Shown in pieces: positions 24,163-32,725 of a stretch of 64,000 bases of DNA (the first letter of the stretch is position 1; each line of letters begins with the position of its first letter). The notes under the pieces are model-generated. The model saw only the letters and a program-made list of their open reading frames with translations. It had not been told where the DNA came from and did not search any database. A program made the position numbers and the translations under genes. The DNA is from Nocardioides gilvus (GTDB lineage: Bacteria; Actinomycetota; Actinomycetes; Propionibacteriales; Nocardioidaceae): assembly GCF_003194605.1 (NCBI RefSeq), contig NZ_QHKY01000004.1, positions 186,001 through 250,000 of the forward strand, given 5' to 3'.

Positions 24163-24785
24163 GTCTGCGGATCGCCGTCGTCACGGCAGGCCTCAGCAAC
24201 CCGTCGTCGACCCGTCTCCTGGCCGACCAACTGGCGGCGTCCGCTGTCTCTGCGCTCGCCGACGTCGGCGCGTCGGCCGAGCTGGACGTGGTCGAGCTGC
24301 GTCCGCTGGCCCACGCGCTGGCCGACCGTCTGCTGACGGGTTTCCCGACCGGTGACCTGTCCACGGCCATCGCGAAGGTGGTCACCGCCGATGCCCTGAT
24401 CGTCGTGTCGCCGATCTTCTCCGCGTCCTACTCCGGGCTCTTCAAGATGTTCTTCGACGTACTGGAACCCGAAGCCCTTGCAGGTGTTCCGGTGGTGCTG
24501 GCGGCCACGGCGGGCAGCGCGCGGCACTCCCTGGTCCTTGAGCACGCCATGCGTCCGCTCTTCTCCTACCTGAAGACCACCCCCACTCCGACGGCCGTGT
24601 TCGCCGCCAGTGAGGACTTCGGCGACACCGACGGTGGAGCACTGACCGTGCGGATCGAGCGAGCTGCCCGCGAGCTGGCTGCACTCGTCTCGGGAGTCGG
24701 TGGCCGGGCGACGCCGCGTGGGCGCAGCCTCGAGGAGCAGTTCGCGGACCCCACGCCGTTCGCCGAGCTGCTCGGGCGCACCTGA
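24159..24785 (+). CDS. NAD(P)H-dependent FMN reductase (CE1759-like)
   Basis: 208 aa flavodoxin-like fold: VVTAGLSNPSSTRLLADQL is the FMN phosphate loop, and IVVSPIFSASYSGLFKMFFD is the conserved middle segment of the MsuE/SsuE-type reductases. It supplies FMNH2 to the upstream monooxygenase. The start overlaps the monooxygenase stop (ATGA), indicating coupled synthesis. Confidence 0.88.
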   Translation: MSLRIAVVTAGLSNPSSTRLLADQLAASAVSALADVGASAELDVVELRPLAHALADRLLTGFPTGDLSTAIAKVVTADALIVVSPIFSASYSGLFKMFFDVLEPEALAGVPVVLAATAGSARHSLVLEHAMRPLFSYLKTTPTPTAVFAASEDFGDTDGGALTVRIERAARELAALVSGVGGRATPRGRSLEEQFADPTPFAELLGRT

Positions 24786-24844
24786 GCCGCCCACGTACGA
24801 GGACACCGGAGCCGGTACCCCTGCGCAACAGGGAGAATGGGGTC

Positions 24845-26071
24845 ATGAGCAGTTCAGCCCCGTATCCCGCTGGTCTTCGTCTTGAGGGACGGCGCGTCGT
24901 GGTCGTCGGTGGAGGACACGTCGCGCAGCGCCGGATCCCTCCGCTCATCGACGCCGGCGCGGTCGTTGTGGTGGTCTCTCCCGAGGTCACCCCTGCGATC
25001 GAGGGCATGGGATCGGAACTGACGCTCACGATGCGGGGTTTCACGGCCTCCGACCTCGACGATGCCTGGTACGTCATCGCAGCCACCGACGACAGCGTGG
25101 TCAATGCAGAGGTCTCGAGGGCTGCGGAGGAACGCCGCATCTTCTGTGTACGCAGCGACGACGCAACCCAGGCGTCGGCCTGGACACCGGCTGTCGGTCG
25201 CCACGGATCAGTCACCGTCGCCGTGCTGGGGGACCGAGAGCCTCGTCAGTCCGCGGCACTGCGCGACGACATCATCACCGCACTGCGAGACGGGCAGCTG
25301 ACTGCTTCGGGGGCATTGGATCGAACCCCCGGTGTGGTGATCGTGGGTGGTGGCCCCGGCGACCCGGAGATGGTGACCGTCGCCGCGCGCCATGCCCTGG
25401 CTTCAGCGGACGTGGTGGTGGCGGACCGGCTGGCGCCCCGGGCGCTGCTGGACCAGCTCGGCCCGGACGTGGAACTCATCGACGTCGCCAAGCTCCCGCG
25501 GGGGCGCAGCGCCCGGCAGGAGTTCATCAACGAGGTCATTGTGGAGCGCGCCCTGGCCGGCAAGCGGGTCATCCGGTTCAAGGGCGGTGACAACTTCGTG
25601 TTCGGCCGTGGCTTCGAGGAGATCGAGGCCTGTCGCGCAGCGGGCGTGCCGACCACGGTGATCCCTGGGCTGTCCTCCTCGATCTCGGTGCCGGGGATCG
25701 CTCAGATCCCGGTGACCCACCGTGGGGTCGCGCACGAGTTCACCGTGATCTCCGGCCACCTTCCGCCGGGCCATCCGGACTCCTTGCTGAACTGGTCGGC
25801 GTTGGCAGGGCTACGGGGCACGCTCGTCATGCTGATGGCTGTCGAGAATGCTCCGGCGATCGCGTCGGTCCTCCTCGCCGAGGGGCGTGGCGCGGGCACT
25901 CCCGTCGCCGTGGTCGTCGATGGCACCATGCCTGCGGAACGCACCGTCCTCTCCACCCTGGGGGAGTTGGCGACCGATCTGGTGGCCCACGACGTACGTC
26001 CCCCCGCCATCATCGTGGTGGGTGAAGTCGTCCGGGTGGCCCATCCGGAGCGCTACCGGGCGGTCGGCTGA
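24845..26071 (+). CDS. cysG: Siroheme synthase CysG-type fusion (dehydrogenase/chelatase + SUMT)
   Basis: 408 aa. Residues 1-150 are the precorrin-2 dehydrogenase/ferrochelatase half (VVVVGGGHVAQRRIPPL); residues about 160-405 are the uroporphyrinogen-III C-methyltransferase (VVIVGGGPGDPEMVTVAA, RFKGGDNFVFGRG, IPGLSSSISVPGIAQIPVTHR). It makes siroheme from uroporphyrinogen III. The N-terminal half is shorter than in Enterobacteria, as is common in actinobacteria. A weak GAGAAT -10 lies 6 nt before the ATG. It is followed after 3 nt by a TrmH gene. Confidence 0.92.
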   Translation: MSSSAPYPAGLRLEGRRVVVVGGGHVAQRRIPPLIDAGAVVVVVSPEVTPAIEGMGSELTLTMRGFTASDLDDAWYVIAATDDSVVNAEVSRAAEERRIFCVRSDDATQASAWTPAVGRHGSVTVAVLGDREPRQSAALRDDIITALRDGQLTASGALDRTPGVVIVGGGPGDPEMVTVAARHALASADVVVADRLAPRALLDQLGPDVELIDVAKLPRGRSARQEFINEVIVERALAGKRVIRFKGGDNFVFGRGFEEIEACRAAGVPTTVIPGLSSSISVPGIAQIPVTHRGVAHEFTVISGHLPPGHPDSLLNWSALAGLRGTLVMLMAVENAPAIASVLLAEGRGAGTPVAVVVDGTMPAERTVLSTLGELATDLVAHDVRPPAIIVVGEVVRVAHPERYRAVG

Positions 26072-26074
26072 TCC

Positions 26075-26878
26075 GTGGCCGAGATCATTGAGATCACTTC
26101 CGCTGACGACCCGAGGCTCAGTGACTACCGCGACCTGCGCGACGTGCAGCTGCGCAAGAGCATGGAGGCCGAGCACGGTCTCTTCCTGGCCGAGGGTGAG
26201 AAGGTGGTGCGTCGCGCGGTCGAGGGTGGTTTTGCGCCACGCTCCTTCCTGATGGCTCCGCGTTGGGTGGATGACCTCCAGGACGTGCTGGCCACCACCG
26301 ACGCGCCGTGCTTCGTGGTGAGTGAGCAGTTGGCCGAGGAGGTCACGGGCTTCCACGTGCACCGGGGAGCGCTGGCCTCGTTGGCGAGACGGCCGTTGCC
26401 GAGCGTCTCCGAGGTGCTGGCTGGTGCACGCTCCGTGCTGGTGCTCGAGGACCTGGTCGACCACACCAACGTGGGGGCTGCCTTCCGCTCCGGTGCGGCG
26501 CTGGGCTTCGACGCTGTGCTGCTGTCACCGCGGTGCGCCGATCCGCTCTATCGCCGGGCTGTGAAGGTTGCGATGGGCGCTGTCTTCTCGATGCCGTGGA
26601 CGCGCCTGCCCGAGTGGCACGGAGCCATGGGGGCGTTGCGGGAGGCAGGTTTCACCACGGTGGCCCTCACACTGGCCCCCGATGCAGTGCCCGTCGAGGA
26701 AGCCGTCGCAGGCGTCGACCGACTGGCGTTGGTCCTGGGGTCGGAGGGACCCGGCCTCTCGGAGCACTGGCAGTCGTCGGCCGACCGGCGAGCAATCATC
26801 CCGATGCGGGAAGGGATCGACTCCCTCAACGTTGCAGCCGCCTCAGCCGTCGCCTGCTACATCGCGGGCCGGCGCTGA
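26075..26878 (+). CDS. TrmH/SpoU family RNA 2'-O-methyltransferase
   Basis: 267 aa. The substrate-binding N-terminal domain (residues about 5-110) precedes a SPOUT knot with LVLEDLVDHTNVGAAFRSG, LVLGSEGPGLS and IPMREGIDSLNVAAAS, the three SpoU motifs. It methylates a ribose in rRNA or tRNA; the site is unknown. GTG start lies 3 nt after the cysG stop, so it is the second gene of that operon. Confidence 0.9.
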   Translation: MAEIIEITSADDPRLSDYRDLRDVQLRKSMEAEHGLFLAEGEKVVRRAVEGGFAPRSFLMAPRWVDDLQDVLATTDAPCFVVSEQLAEEVTGFHVHRGALASLARRPLPSVSEVLAGARSVLVLEDLVDHTNVGAAFRSGAALGFDAVLLSPRCADPLYRRAVKVAMGAVFSMPWTRLPEWHGAMGALREAGFTTVALTLAPDAVPVEEAVAGVDRLALVLGSEGPGLSEHWQSSADRRAIIPMREGIDSLNVAAASAVACYIAGRR

Positions 26879-26921
26879 CCAACCCCGACGCTCGCTCAGG
26901 CGCGCCGAGAGATTGCTGCGG

Positions 26922-27506
26922 TCACTCCACGGGCCAGTCGGCCGCATATTTGCGACGCGCCTTCTCGTGCGCCTTGGTGAGCTTCTTGCGGACCTTGTCC
27001 GACAACCGGTCGCCGAAGACCGTGCCGAGGGTGTGGTCGGTCTCGTGCTGCAGGCAGCGGGCCAACAGCCCGTCCCCCTCGTAGGAGACCGGTTCCCCGG
27101 TGAGGCCGCTGCCGTCGACCCTCGCCCAGTCGGGACGGGCACAGTCGACGAAGGCTCCGGGGTAGGAGAGACAGCCCTCTTCGTCCTCGTCCAGTTGGCG
27201 CTCGGGGCCCTGGGGCAGGGTGAGGACGGGGTTGCAGACGACACCAGCCGTGTGCTCCCCGCTCTCGTCGGGGCAGTCGAAGACGAACATCGCCACGTCA
27301 GCGCCGATCTGGCAGGCGGCCAACCCCACGCCATCGGCTGCTCGCATGGTGGCCACCATGTCCGCGGCCAGCGCAGCGAGGGCTTCGTCGAAGACCGTCA
27401 CCGGCTGCTGTGGCCGGTGCATGACGGGGGTTCCCCACCGGGTGATGGGTCGGATCGTGCCCCCGGTCGGCAGGGGGCCGTGGGGCTCACGGGCGGCGGT
27501 GCTCAT
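26922..27506 (-). CDS. def: Peptide deformylase
   Basis: 194 aa with all three deformylase motifs: GVGLAACQIG, EGCLSYPG (metal-binding Cys) and QHETDH (both His ligands and catalytic Glu). It removes the formyl group from nascent proteins. The C-terminal Lys/Arg-rich helix is typical of actinobacterial copies. No fmt or methionine aminopeptidase gene is adjacent. TAGGAT lies 7 nt before the ATG. Confidence 0.93.
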   Translation of the reverse strand: MSTAAREPHGPLPTGGTIRPITRWGTPVMHRPQQPVTVFDEALAALAADMVATMRAADGVGLAACQIGADVAMFVFDCPDESGEHTAGVVCNPVLTLPQGPERQLDEDEEGCLSYPGAFVDCARPDWARVDGSGLTGEPVSYEGDGLLARCLQHETDHTLGTVFGDRLSDKVRKKLTKAHEKARRKYAADWPVE

Positions 27507-27513
27507 GGCGCGG

Positions 27514-27519
27514 ATCCTA
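27514..27519 (-). promoter_or_regulatory. -10 hexamer for the peptide deformylase gene
   Basis: TAGGAT on the minus strand ends 7 nt before ATG 27506. Confidence 0.5.
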
Positions 27520-27534
27520 CGCGGGGCACAGATC

Positions 27535-27582
27535 GGACATCAGGGGTGGACATGAGGGATGGACATGGGGATGGACAGGGTG
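27535..27582. repeat. Four tandem GGACA(T)-headed direct repeats
   Basis: GGACAT starts at 27535, 27548 and 27561, and GGACA at 27573, each followed by a G-rich stretch; the period is 13, 13 and 12 nt. The array fills the divergent region between the deformylase -10 and the operator-like palindrome at 27593. Possible protein-binding array; function unknown. Confidence 0.5.
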
Positions 27583-27592
27583 TGGCGCAGTG

Positions 27593-27609
27593 TGTAACTG
27601 ACAGTTACA
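27593..27609. promoter_or_regulatory. Perfect 17-bp palindromic operator overlapping the acyl-CoA dehydrogenase -10
   Basis: TGTAACTG-A-CAGTTACA is an exact inverted repeat with 8-bp arms. Its right arm overlaps TACATT (27606-27611), a -10 that ends 6 nt before ATG 27618. The geometry is that of a TetR/FadR-type repressor operator; the regulator is not in this window. Confidence 0.65.
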
Positions 27610-27617
27610 TTGTGCCC

Positions 27618-28970
27618 ATGTTGTTCTCATCACACCGGAGCACCGGAAGCAGCCACGGCCTGGCCTCCACCGAGACCAGAGCGCCCATCGGTTTCGCCGT
27701 CGCGGCCTTGAACAGGCTTGCCCAGAGTGACCTGCTCGACCGGGCGCGAATGCGCCGGCCGGCCGAGCAACTGGTCTTCACCGCGACCCGCGGGGGGTTC
27801 CGTACGGCAGCCGCCGCCGGGCGTGCCTTCGCCCGACGCGGCGGTCCGGGCCCCGGCGTGCGTCAGGAGGCCAGCTCGAACAGTGGCGTCTTCGACCTCA
27901 ATCCCACCGAGGACGAGCAGATGCTCGTCGACGTCGTGACGGACTTCGCCACCGAGGTGCTCCGACCCAGCGCGGCCGAGGCCGACGACGCCTGTGCTGC
28001 CTCGGAGGCAGTGCTCAAGGGCGCCAACGAGATCGGCCTGCCGATCCTGGGCGTCCCCGAGGCCCTCGGCGGGATCAGCGAGCACCGTTCCGCCATGGCG
28101 GGGACCCTGGTGGCCGAGGCCCTGTCCCGTGGGGACATGGGACTGGCGGTCGCCACGTTGGCACCCGGATCGGTGGCCACCGCGATCTCCCTGTGGGGGA
28201 CCGACGAGCAGCAGCAGAGCTACCTGCCGGCCTTCACCGGTGACGACGTACCGGCCGCGGCGCTGGCCCTGGCCGAGCCGACCGTGCTCTTCGACGTGTT
28301 ACGTCCCGCCACCCGCGCGACCCGTACCGCTGACGGCTACACCCTCACGGGCGTCAAGTCCGCCGTGGCCCGCGGAGCCGCTGCGGAACTCTTCGTGGTC
28401 GGTGCACTGCTCGACGGCAAGCCCGCGCTCTTCCTCGTTCCATCCAGCACCGATGGCCTGGAGATCGAGGCTGACCCCTCGATGGGCGTACGGGCGGCCG
28501 GTCTGACACGTCTCACGCTGACGGAGGCACGCGCGGAGTTGCTCGGTGACGCCGACGGTGCGGCCTACACCGAGTGCGTCCGGCTCTCACGTCTGGCCTG
28601 GTGCGCGCTCGCCGTCGGGACCGCGCAGGCGGTGCTCGACTACGTGAAGGTCTACGTCAAGGAGCGCGAGGCGTTCGGTGAACCGATCGCGCACCGTCAG
28701 TCGGTCGCGTTCATGGTCGCCGACATCGCCATCGAGCTCCAGGCGATGCGTCTCGTCACCTGGCGGGCCGCCTCGCGCGCCTCGCAGGGCAAGGAGTTCG
28801 CCCGCGAGGTCGCACTCGCCCGCAAGCTGTGCGCCGACAAGGGCATGAAGATCGGTCTGGACGGGGTGCAACTCCTCGGCGGGCACGGTTTCGTCAAGGA
28901 GCACCCGGTCGAACGGTGGTACCGCGACCTGCGTGCCATCGGTCTGATGGAAGGAGCCGTCCTCGTCTGA
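27618..28970 (+). CDS. Acyl-CoA dehydrogenase family protein (first of a pair)
   Basis: 450 aa. The acyl-CoA dehydrogenase fold begins only near residue 95 (LNPTEDEQMLVDVVTDFA) after a Ser/Arg-rich extension. The middle strands and C-terminal helical domain are recognisable (KEREAFGEPIAHRQSVAFMVADI; GGHGFVKEHPVERWYRD), but the protein stops at LMEGAVLV, without the usual helix that follows the EG motif. It likely oxidises acyl-CoA or forms a complex with the next gene's product, 12 nt downstream. ATG 27618 is supported by the leaderless -10 TACATT; in-frame sequence upstream overlaps the TrmH gene and is not coding. Confidence 0.87.
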   Translation: MLFSSHRSTGSSHGLASTETRAPIGFAVAALNRLAQSDLLDRARMRRPAEQLVFTATRGGFRTAAAAGRAFARRGGPGPGVRQEASSNSGVFDLNPTEDEQMLVDVVTDFATEVLRPSAAEADDACAASEAVLKGANEIGLPILGVPEALGGISEHRSAMAGTLVAEALSRGDMGLAVATLAPGSVATAISLWGTDEQQQSYLPAFTGDDVPAAALALAEPTVLFDVLRPATRATRTADGYTLTGVKSAVARGAAAELFVVGALLDGKPALFLVPSSTDGLEIEADPSMGVRAAGLTRLTLTEARAELLGDADGAAYTECVRLSRLAWCALAVGTAQAVLDYVKVYVKEREAFGEPIAHRQSVAFMVADIAIELQAMRLVTWRAASRASQGKEFAREVALARKLCADKGMKIGLDGVQLLGGHGFVKEHPVERWYRDLRAIGLMEGAVLV

Positions 28971-28982
28971 GGGCACCACACC

Positions 28983-30212
28983 ATGATCAATCTCGAAACT
29001 CCGCGCAAGCACCGGATGCTGGTCGACCAGGCCCATCAGGTCGCGATGAACATGCTCCGCCCCATCTCCCGCAAGTACGACCGTGCCGAGCACTCCTACC
29101 CCAAGGAGCTCGACATGCTGGCCGCGATGATCGACGGCCTCTCCGAGTCGGGGACGTCCGAGGGCGCCGGTGCCACCAGCTCGTCCGCCCCGGAGCCCGT
29201 CTCCAGCAAGGGCCCGGTCGATCCGAACAAGGTGCGCAACGGCGCCAACCTCGCCTCGATCCTCTCGGTGGCCGAGATGTGCTGGGGTGACACCGCCCTG
29301 CTGCTGTCGATGCCTCGCCAGGGCCTCGGCAACGCCGCCATCGCGTCGGTGGCCAACGACGAGCAGAAGGAGCGGTTCAAGTCCGTCTGGGCCTCGATGG
29401 CGATCACCGAGCCGTCCATGGGCTCCGACTCGGCGGCCCTGACGACCACCTCGGTCAAGGACGGTGACCACTACGTCATCAACGGTGAGAAGATCTACGT
29501 CACCTCCGGCGAGCGCTCCGACGCCGTCGTGGTGTGGGCCACCCTGGACAAGGCTGCCGGACGCGCGGCGATCAAGTCCTTCGTGGTGGAGAAGGGCACG
29601 CCGGGGATGAAGGTCGAGCGCCTCGAGCACAAGCTCGGGATTCGCGCCTCCGACACGGCCGTGATCACCTTCACCGACTGCCGCGTACCTGCCGAGAACC
29701 TGCTCGGTACCCCGGAGATCGACGTCAAGGCCGGCTTCGGCGGGGCGATGGCCACCTTCGACAACACCCGGCCGCTGGTGGCCGCCATGGCGATCGGCTG
29801 TGCCCGGGCATCGTTGGACCTGACCCGCGACCTGCTGGAGCAGGCCGGGGTCTCGATCGACTACGACCGTCCTGCTCAGGTGCAGAGCGCAGCTGCAGCT
29901 GCGTTCCTGGCTCTCGAGGCCGACTGGGAGGGGGCCAAGCTGCTCACCATGCAGGCCGCGTGGATGGCCGACAACAAGATCCCCAACTCCCTCGAGGCCT
30001 CGATGTCGAAGGCGAAGGCGGGACGAGTCGGCTCGGCGGTGACGCTCGGGTGTGTCGAACTCGCCGGCACCATCGGCTACAGCGAGAACGAGTTGTTGGA
30101 GAAGTGGTCACGCGACTCCAAGATCCTCGACATCTTCGAGGGGACCCAGCAGATCCAACAGCTGATCGTGGCGCGTCGGGTGCTCGGACTCTCCAGCGCC
30201 GAGTTGAAGTGA
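28983..30212 (+). CDS. Acyl-CoA dehydrogenase family protein (second of a pair)
   Basis: 409 aa. Substrate and FAD-binding strands are visible in [17 protein letters not shown] and [14 protein letters not shown], and the catalytic glutamate region is intact in [12 protein letters not shown]. Residues about 55-85 contain a Ser/Gly/Ala-rich insertion ([13 protein letters not shown]) that looks flexible. Co-directional with the first dehydrogenase gene, so a heteromeric enzyme is possible, as known for adjacent FadE pairs in mycobacterial steroid metabolism. The substrate is unknown; fatty-acid or sterol side-chain catabolism is inference. Confidence 0.9.
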   Translation: MINLETPRKHRMLVDQAHQVAMNMLRPISRKYDRAEHSYPKELDMLAAMIDGLSESGTSEGAGATSSSAPEPVSSKGPVDPNKVRNGANLASILSVAEMCWGDTALLLSMPRQGLGNAAIASVANDEQKERFKSVWASMAITEPSMGSDSAALTTTSVKDGDHYVINGEKIYVTSGERSDAVVVWATLDKAAGRAAIKSFVVEKGTPGMKVERLEHKLGIRASDTAVITFTDCRVPAENLLGTPEIDVKAGFGGAMATFDNTRPLVAAMAIGCARASLDLTRDLLEQAGVSIDYDRPAQVQSAAAAAFLALEADWEGAKLLTMQAAWMADNKIPNSLEASMSKAKAGRVGSAVTLGCVELAGTIGYSENELLEKWSRDSKILDIFEGTQQIQQLIVARRVLGLSSAELK

Positions 30213-30220
30213 TCTGAGCA

Positions 30221-30239
30221 GAGGAGCCCTGGGCTCCTT
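30221..30239. terminator. Terminator hairpin between acyl-CoA dehydrogenase and galK
   Basis: AGGAGCC-CTG-GGCTCCT, a 7-bp perfect stem with 3-nt loop (extendable by a G-T pair), lies in the 32-nt gap between the two convergent genes. Confidence 0.5.
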
Positions 30240-30244
30240 CGCCG

Positions 30245-31384
30245 TCACGGCCCAGTGATGGACGGCCCTGTCACCCGTACGCGGGCGGCAGGGCCGCTGG
30301 CGTCCCCGCGCAGGAACGCGGGCGACGGGTGTCCGGCGCCAGCGGCTGCGGTGCGTACTGCCCCGACGACCTGGGTGCGCAACGCGATGGGGGAGAGCAC
30401 GATGACGCACCCGCCGAACCCTCCGCCGGTCATCCGGGCGCCCAGAGCCCCTGCCGAGACCGCTGCTGACACTGCGGTGTCCAGCTCCGGACAACTGACC
30501 TCGTGGTCGTTGCGAAGACTCGTGTGCGAGTCGAGGAGAAGGCGCCCGCAGGTGTCCCAGTCATTGACGTGGGTGGCGTCGACCAGGTCCCGCACCCGCT
30601 GGTTCTCCGAGTCGACGTGACGCCGGCGTCGTTGGAGTGCTGCCGGGGCGAGACCCAGCTCAGAGGCCGCGAGCCGCAGCGCAGCTTCACCTTCACTGCG
30701 ACGCTGGGCGAACGCGCCGTCAGCGTGGGAGTGGCGGGTGCCGGTGTCGACGACCAGCAACTCCAGCCCCGCTGACCCTGGCCGCCAGGGATGCAGATGG
30801 GTGGTCGGCGCTCCGGCCGTGGAGAAGTCCAGCTCCAGGACATGACCAGAGGCAGCCAGCAGGGAGACCGATTGATCCATCCCTCCGGTGGGGGCGCCGA
30901 CCGAGACCTGCTCGGCCCAGATGCTCGGTCCGACGAGTTCTGCGGGCGTACGGGTCGTGACTGCAGTCGTCACGGCGCAGATCAGTGCGGCCGAGCTCGA
31001 CAGCCCTGCCCCCACCGGCACACTGGACTCCACGTGCAGGTCGAGGCCGTCACGGTGCCCGACGGCTCTCAGCGCTCCGACCACGTACGCCGCCCACCCC
31101 GCGGGCCGTTCCGGGGTAGGGCCCAGGTACCGCCCCGCCTCGCCCTGCCACGGCTCACCCGCCGAGCTCGTCAGGCGTAGCAGTCCGTCCGTACGCGGAG
31201 CAGCGGCCACCCACGTCGCGTAGGGCAACGCCAGAGGGAGGCAGAGCCCACCGAGGTAGTCGGTGTGGTCACCGATGACGTTGACCCGACCGGGAGAGCT
31301 TGCGCACCAGGCAGGGGCGCTGCCGTGCAGGTGCCGGAAACCGGTCAGGACGCGGTCCAACAGGTCGGGGGCGGGCTCCAGCAC
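30245..31384 (-). CDS. galK: Galactokinase
   Basis: 379 aa GHMP kinase. SSPGRVNVIGDHTDYLGG is the galactokinase signature, PVGAGLSSSAAL the ATP loop and MTGGGFGGCVIVL the third GHMP motif. It phosphorylates galactose at C1. No galT, galE or sugar transporter is adjacent, so it stands alone. GTG 31384 fits TAGGGT 6 nt upstream. Confidence 0.9.
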   Translation of the reverse strand: MLEPAPDLLDRVLTGFRHLHGSAPAWCASSPGRVNVIGDHTDYLGGLCLPLALPYATWVAAAPRTDGLLRLTSSAGEPWQGEAGRYLGPTPERPAGWAAYVVGALRAVGHRDGLDLHVESSVPVGAGLSSSAALICAVTTAVTTRTPAELVGPSIWAEQVSVGAPTGGMDQSVSLLAASGHVLELDFSTAGAPTTHLHPWRPGSAGLELLVVDTGTRHSHADGAFAQRRSEGEAALRLAASELGLAPAALQRRRRHVDSENQRVRDLVDATHVNDWDTCGRLLLDSHTSLRNDHEVSCPELDTAVSAAVSAGALGARMTGGGFGGCVIVLSPIALRTQVVGAVRTAAAGAGHPSPAFLRGDASGPAARVRVTGPSITGP

Positions 31385-31390
31385 GACACC

Positions 31391-31400
31391 ACCCTAGGCT
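31391..31400. promoter_or_regulatory. Overlapping divergent -10 hexamers for galK and the nucleosidase gene
   Basis: ACCCTAGGCT contains TAGGGT on the minus strand (31391-31396, 6 nt before galK GTG) and TAGGCT on the plus strand (31395-31400), sharing two bases. The plus transcript would have a leader of about 40 nt ending in GAGGAG. Confidence 0.45.
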
Positions 31401-31447
31401 GACGGCGGCCGAATCCACCGGCCCCCGTCTCGTGCCGAGGAGTGTCA

Positions 31448-32017
31448 GTGACATCAGATCCACGTCCGCCCGTGCTGGTGGTTTCGGCCACCGCAGCGGA
31501 GGCCGCATACGTCCCGGAGGGTCTTCCGGTCGTCATCACCGGTGTCGGCAAGACCGCCGCCGCCGCGAGGACCGCCCGCGCGCTGGCCGAGTTCAGTGAC
31601 CTCGAAGACCTGGTCGTGGTGAACATCGGGACGGCCGGCGCTCTGCGTGACGGCCTGAGCGGCCTCTTCGAACCCGGCGTGGTCGTCAACCATGACATCA
31701 GCGCTGAGGCGATCCGGGCGCTCGGCATCGACCCGGAGGAGCGGCTCGTGGTCGGGCCCGAGGCGATCACGCTTGCTTCTGGCGACGTCTTCGTGACCGA
31801 TGCCGATGTCAGGAGCAGCCTGGCGAGCCACGCGCACCTCGTCGACATGGAGGGGTACGCCGTGGCCTGGGTCGCGCGTGACTTCGGGCGGCAGGTGCGG
31901 CTGGTCAAGCACGTCTCCGACAACGCGGACGACAGCGCCTGGGACTGGGTGGCCGCGGTCGACCGCAGCGCCAAGGTGTTGGGGGAGTGGCTGGCGGAGT
32001 TCACCGCGTCGAGCTGA
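31448..32017 (+). CDS. Nucleosidase (MTA/SAH nucleosidase-like)
   Basis: 189 aa. The phosphorylase/nucleosidase fold shows VVNIGTAGALRDGLSGLFEPG and VDMEGYAVAWVARDFG, where Met-Glu binds the ribose of the nucleoside. It is shorter than E. coli MtnN (about 230 aa) and lacks the first strand motif GAM, so the exact substrate is open. GTG 31448 is preferred over GTG 31442 because GAGGAG ends 5 nt before it. Confidence 0.8.
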   Translation: MTSDPRPPVLVVSATAAEAAYVPEGLPVVITGVGKTAAAARTARALAEFSDLEDLVVVNIGTAGALRDGLSGLFEPGVVVNHDISAEAIRALGIDPEERLVVGPEAITLASGDVFVTDADVRSSLASHAHLVDMEGYAVAWVARDFGRQVRLVKHVSDNADDSAWDWVAAVDRSAKVLGEWLAEFTASS

Positions 32018-32053
32018 GGCTCCGCCCCTTCCCGTCCTCGGCCAGCGCCGGAG

Positions 32054-32629
32054 TCAGCTGCGGGAGCTGCGAGCTGTGCGCCCCCGCACCACGGCGACGA
32101 ACGCCTGCGTCCGGTCGTCGTCGGTCTCCTTGCGCCACGCCAGGGCCATCCGGGTGGTGGGAAGGTCGGAGACCACCGCGTACGTGACGTCCTTGCGTTG
32201 GTGCAGGCGGGCCACCGACATCGGGACCACGACCACTCCCGTGCCGCTGGCGACGACCTCGAACGCGTCCTTCATCCCCATCGGGGGAAAGTCCAGCTGC
32301 TCCACTGCCGGGGCGATCCCGTCGGGTACGCCCAGCACGAACTGCTCGTCGGCCAGGTCAGCGGCCGGGAGCTCGTCGTAGGCGGCCGCAGCGTGGTCGA
32401 TACCCACGACCACCACCGGCAACTCCTCGTACAGGGGGATGCAGAAGAGTCCCTCCTGGTCGATGGGAAGTCGAGCCAGCACCATGTCCGCCATGCCGTC
32501 GTCGAGTGCGGCGCGTTGCTCGGACTCCCGGATCGGAATCAGCTTGATGCCCTCGCGGAACTGTTCGCGCCATGCTCTGACCCACTTGTCGGGAGTTGCA
32601 CCGGGGACGAAGGCGATCCGCAGGGTCAT
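32054..32629 (-). CDS. LysR-type substrate-binding domain protein without DNA-binding domain
   Basis: 191 aa. It begins directly with the effector domain (MTLRIAFVPGATPDKW) and continues as a periplasmic-binding-like fold (LVVVVGIDH-like strand, DAFEVVASGTGVVVVPMSVAR). The N-terminal helix-turn-helix of LysR regulators is missing. TAGCCT 7 nt before the ATG indicates this is the true start, not a truncation artefact. It may be a regulator remnant or a small-molecule sensor. The divergent GMC oxidoreductase gene starts 97 nt away. Confidence 0.8.
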   Translation of the reverse strand: MTLRIAFVPGATPDKWVRAWREQFREGIKLIPIRESEQRAALDDGMADMVLARLPIDQEGLFCIPLYEELPVVVVGIDHAAAAYDELPAADLADEQFVLGVPDGIAPAVEQLDFPPMGMKDAFEVVASGTGVVVVPMSVARLHQRKDVTYAVVSDLPTTRMALAWRKETDDDRTQAFVAVVRGRTARSSRS

Positions 32630-32636
32630 GGCGCAT

Positions 32637-32642
32637 AGGCTA
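32637..32642 (-). promoter_or_regulatory. -10 hexamer for the LysR-domain gene
   Basis: TAGCCT on the minus strand ends 7 nt before ATG 32629. Confidence 0.5.
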
Positions 32643-32713
32643 CTGCCGGCCCCGGTCAGCCCCGCACCACGCGCCGACATCCCCGTTGTCGCGTGGAGTG
32701 CGCCACGGTGGCC

Positions 32714-32719
32714 TACGCT
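32714..32719 (+). promoter_or_regulatory. -10 hexamer for the GMC oxidoreductase gene
   Basis: TACGCT ends 6 nt before GTG 32726. Confidence 0.5.
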
Positions 32720-32725
32720 GCGTCG

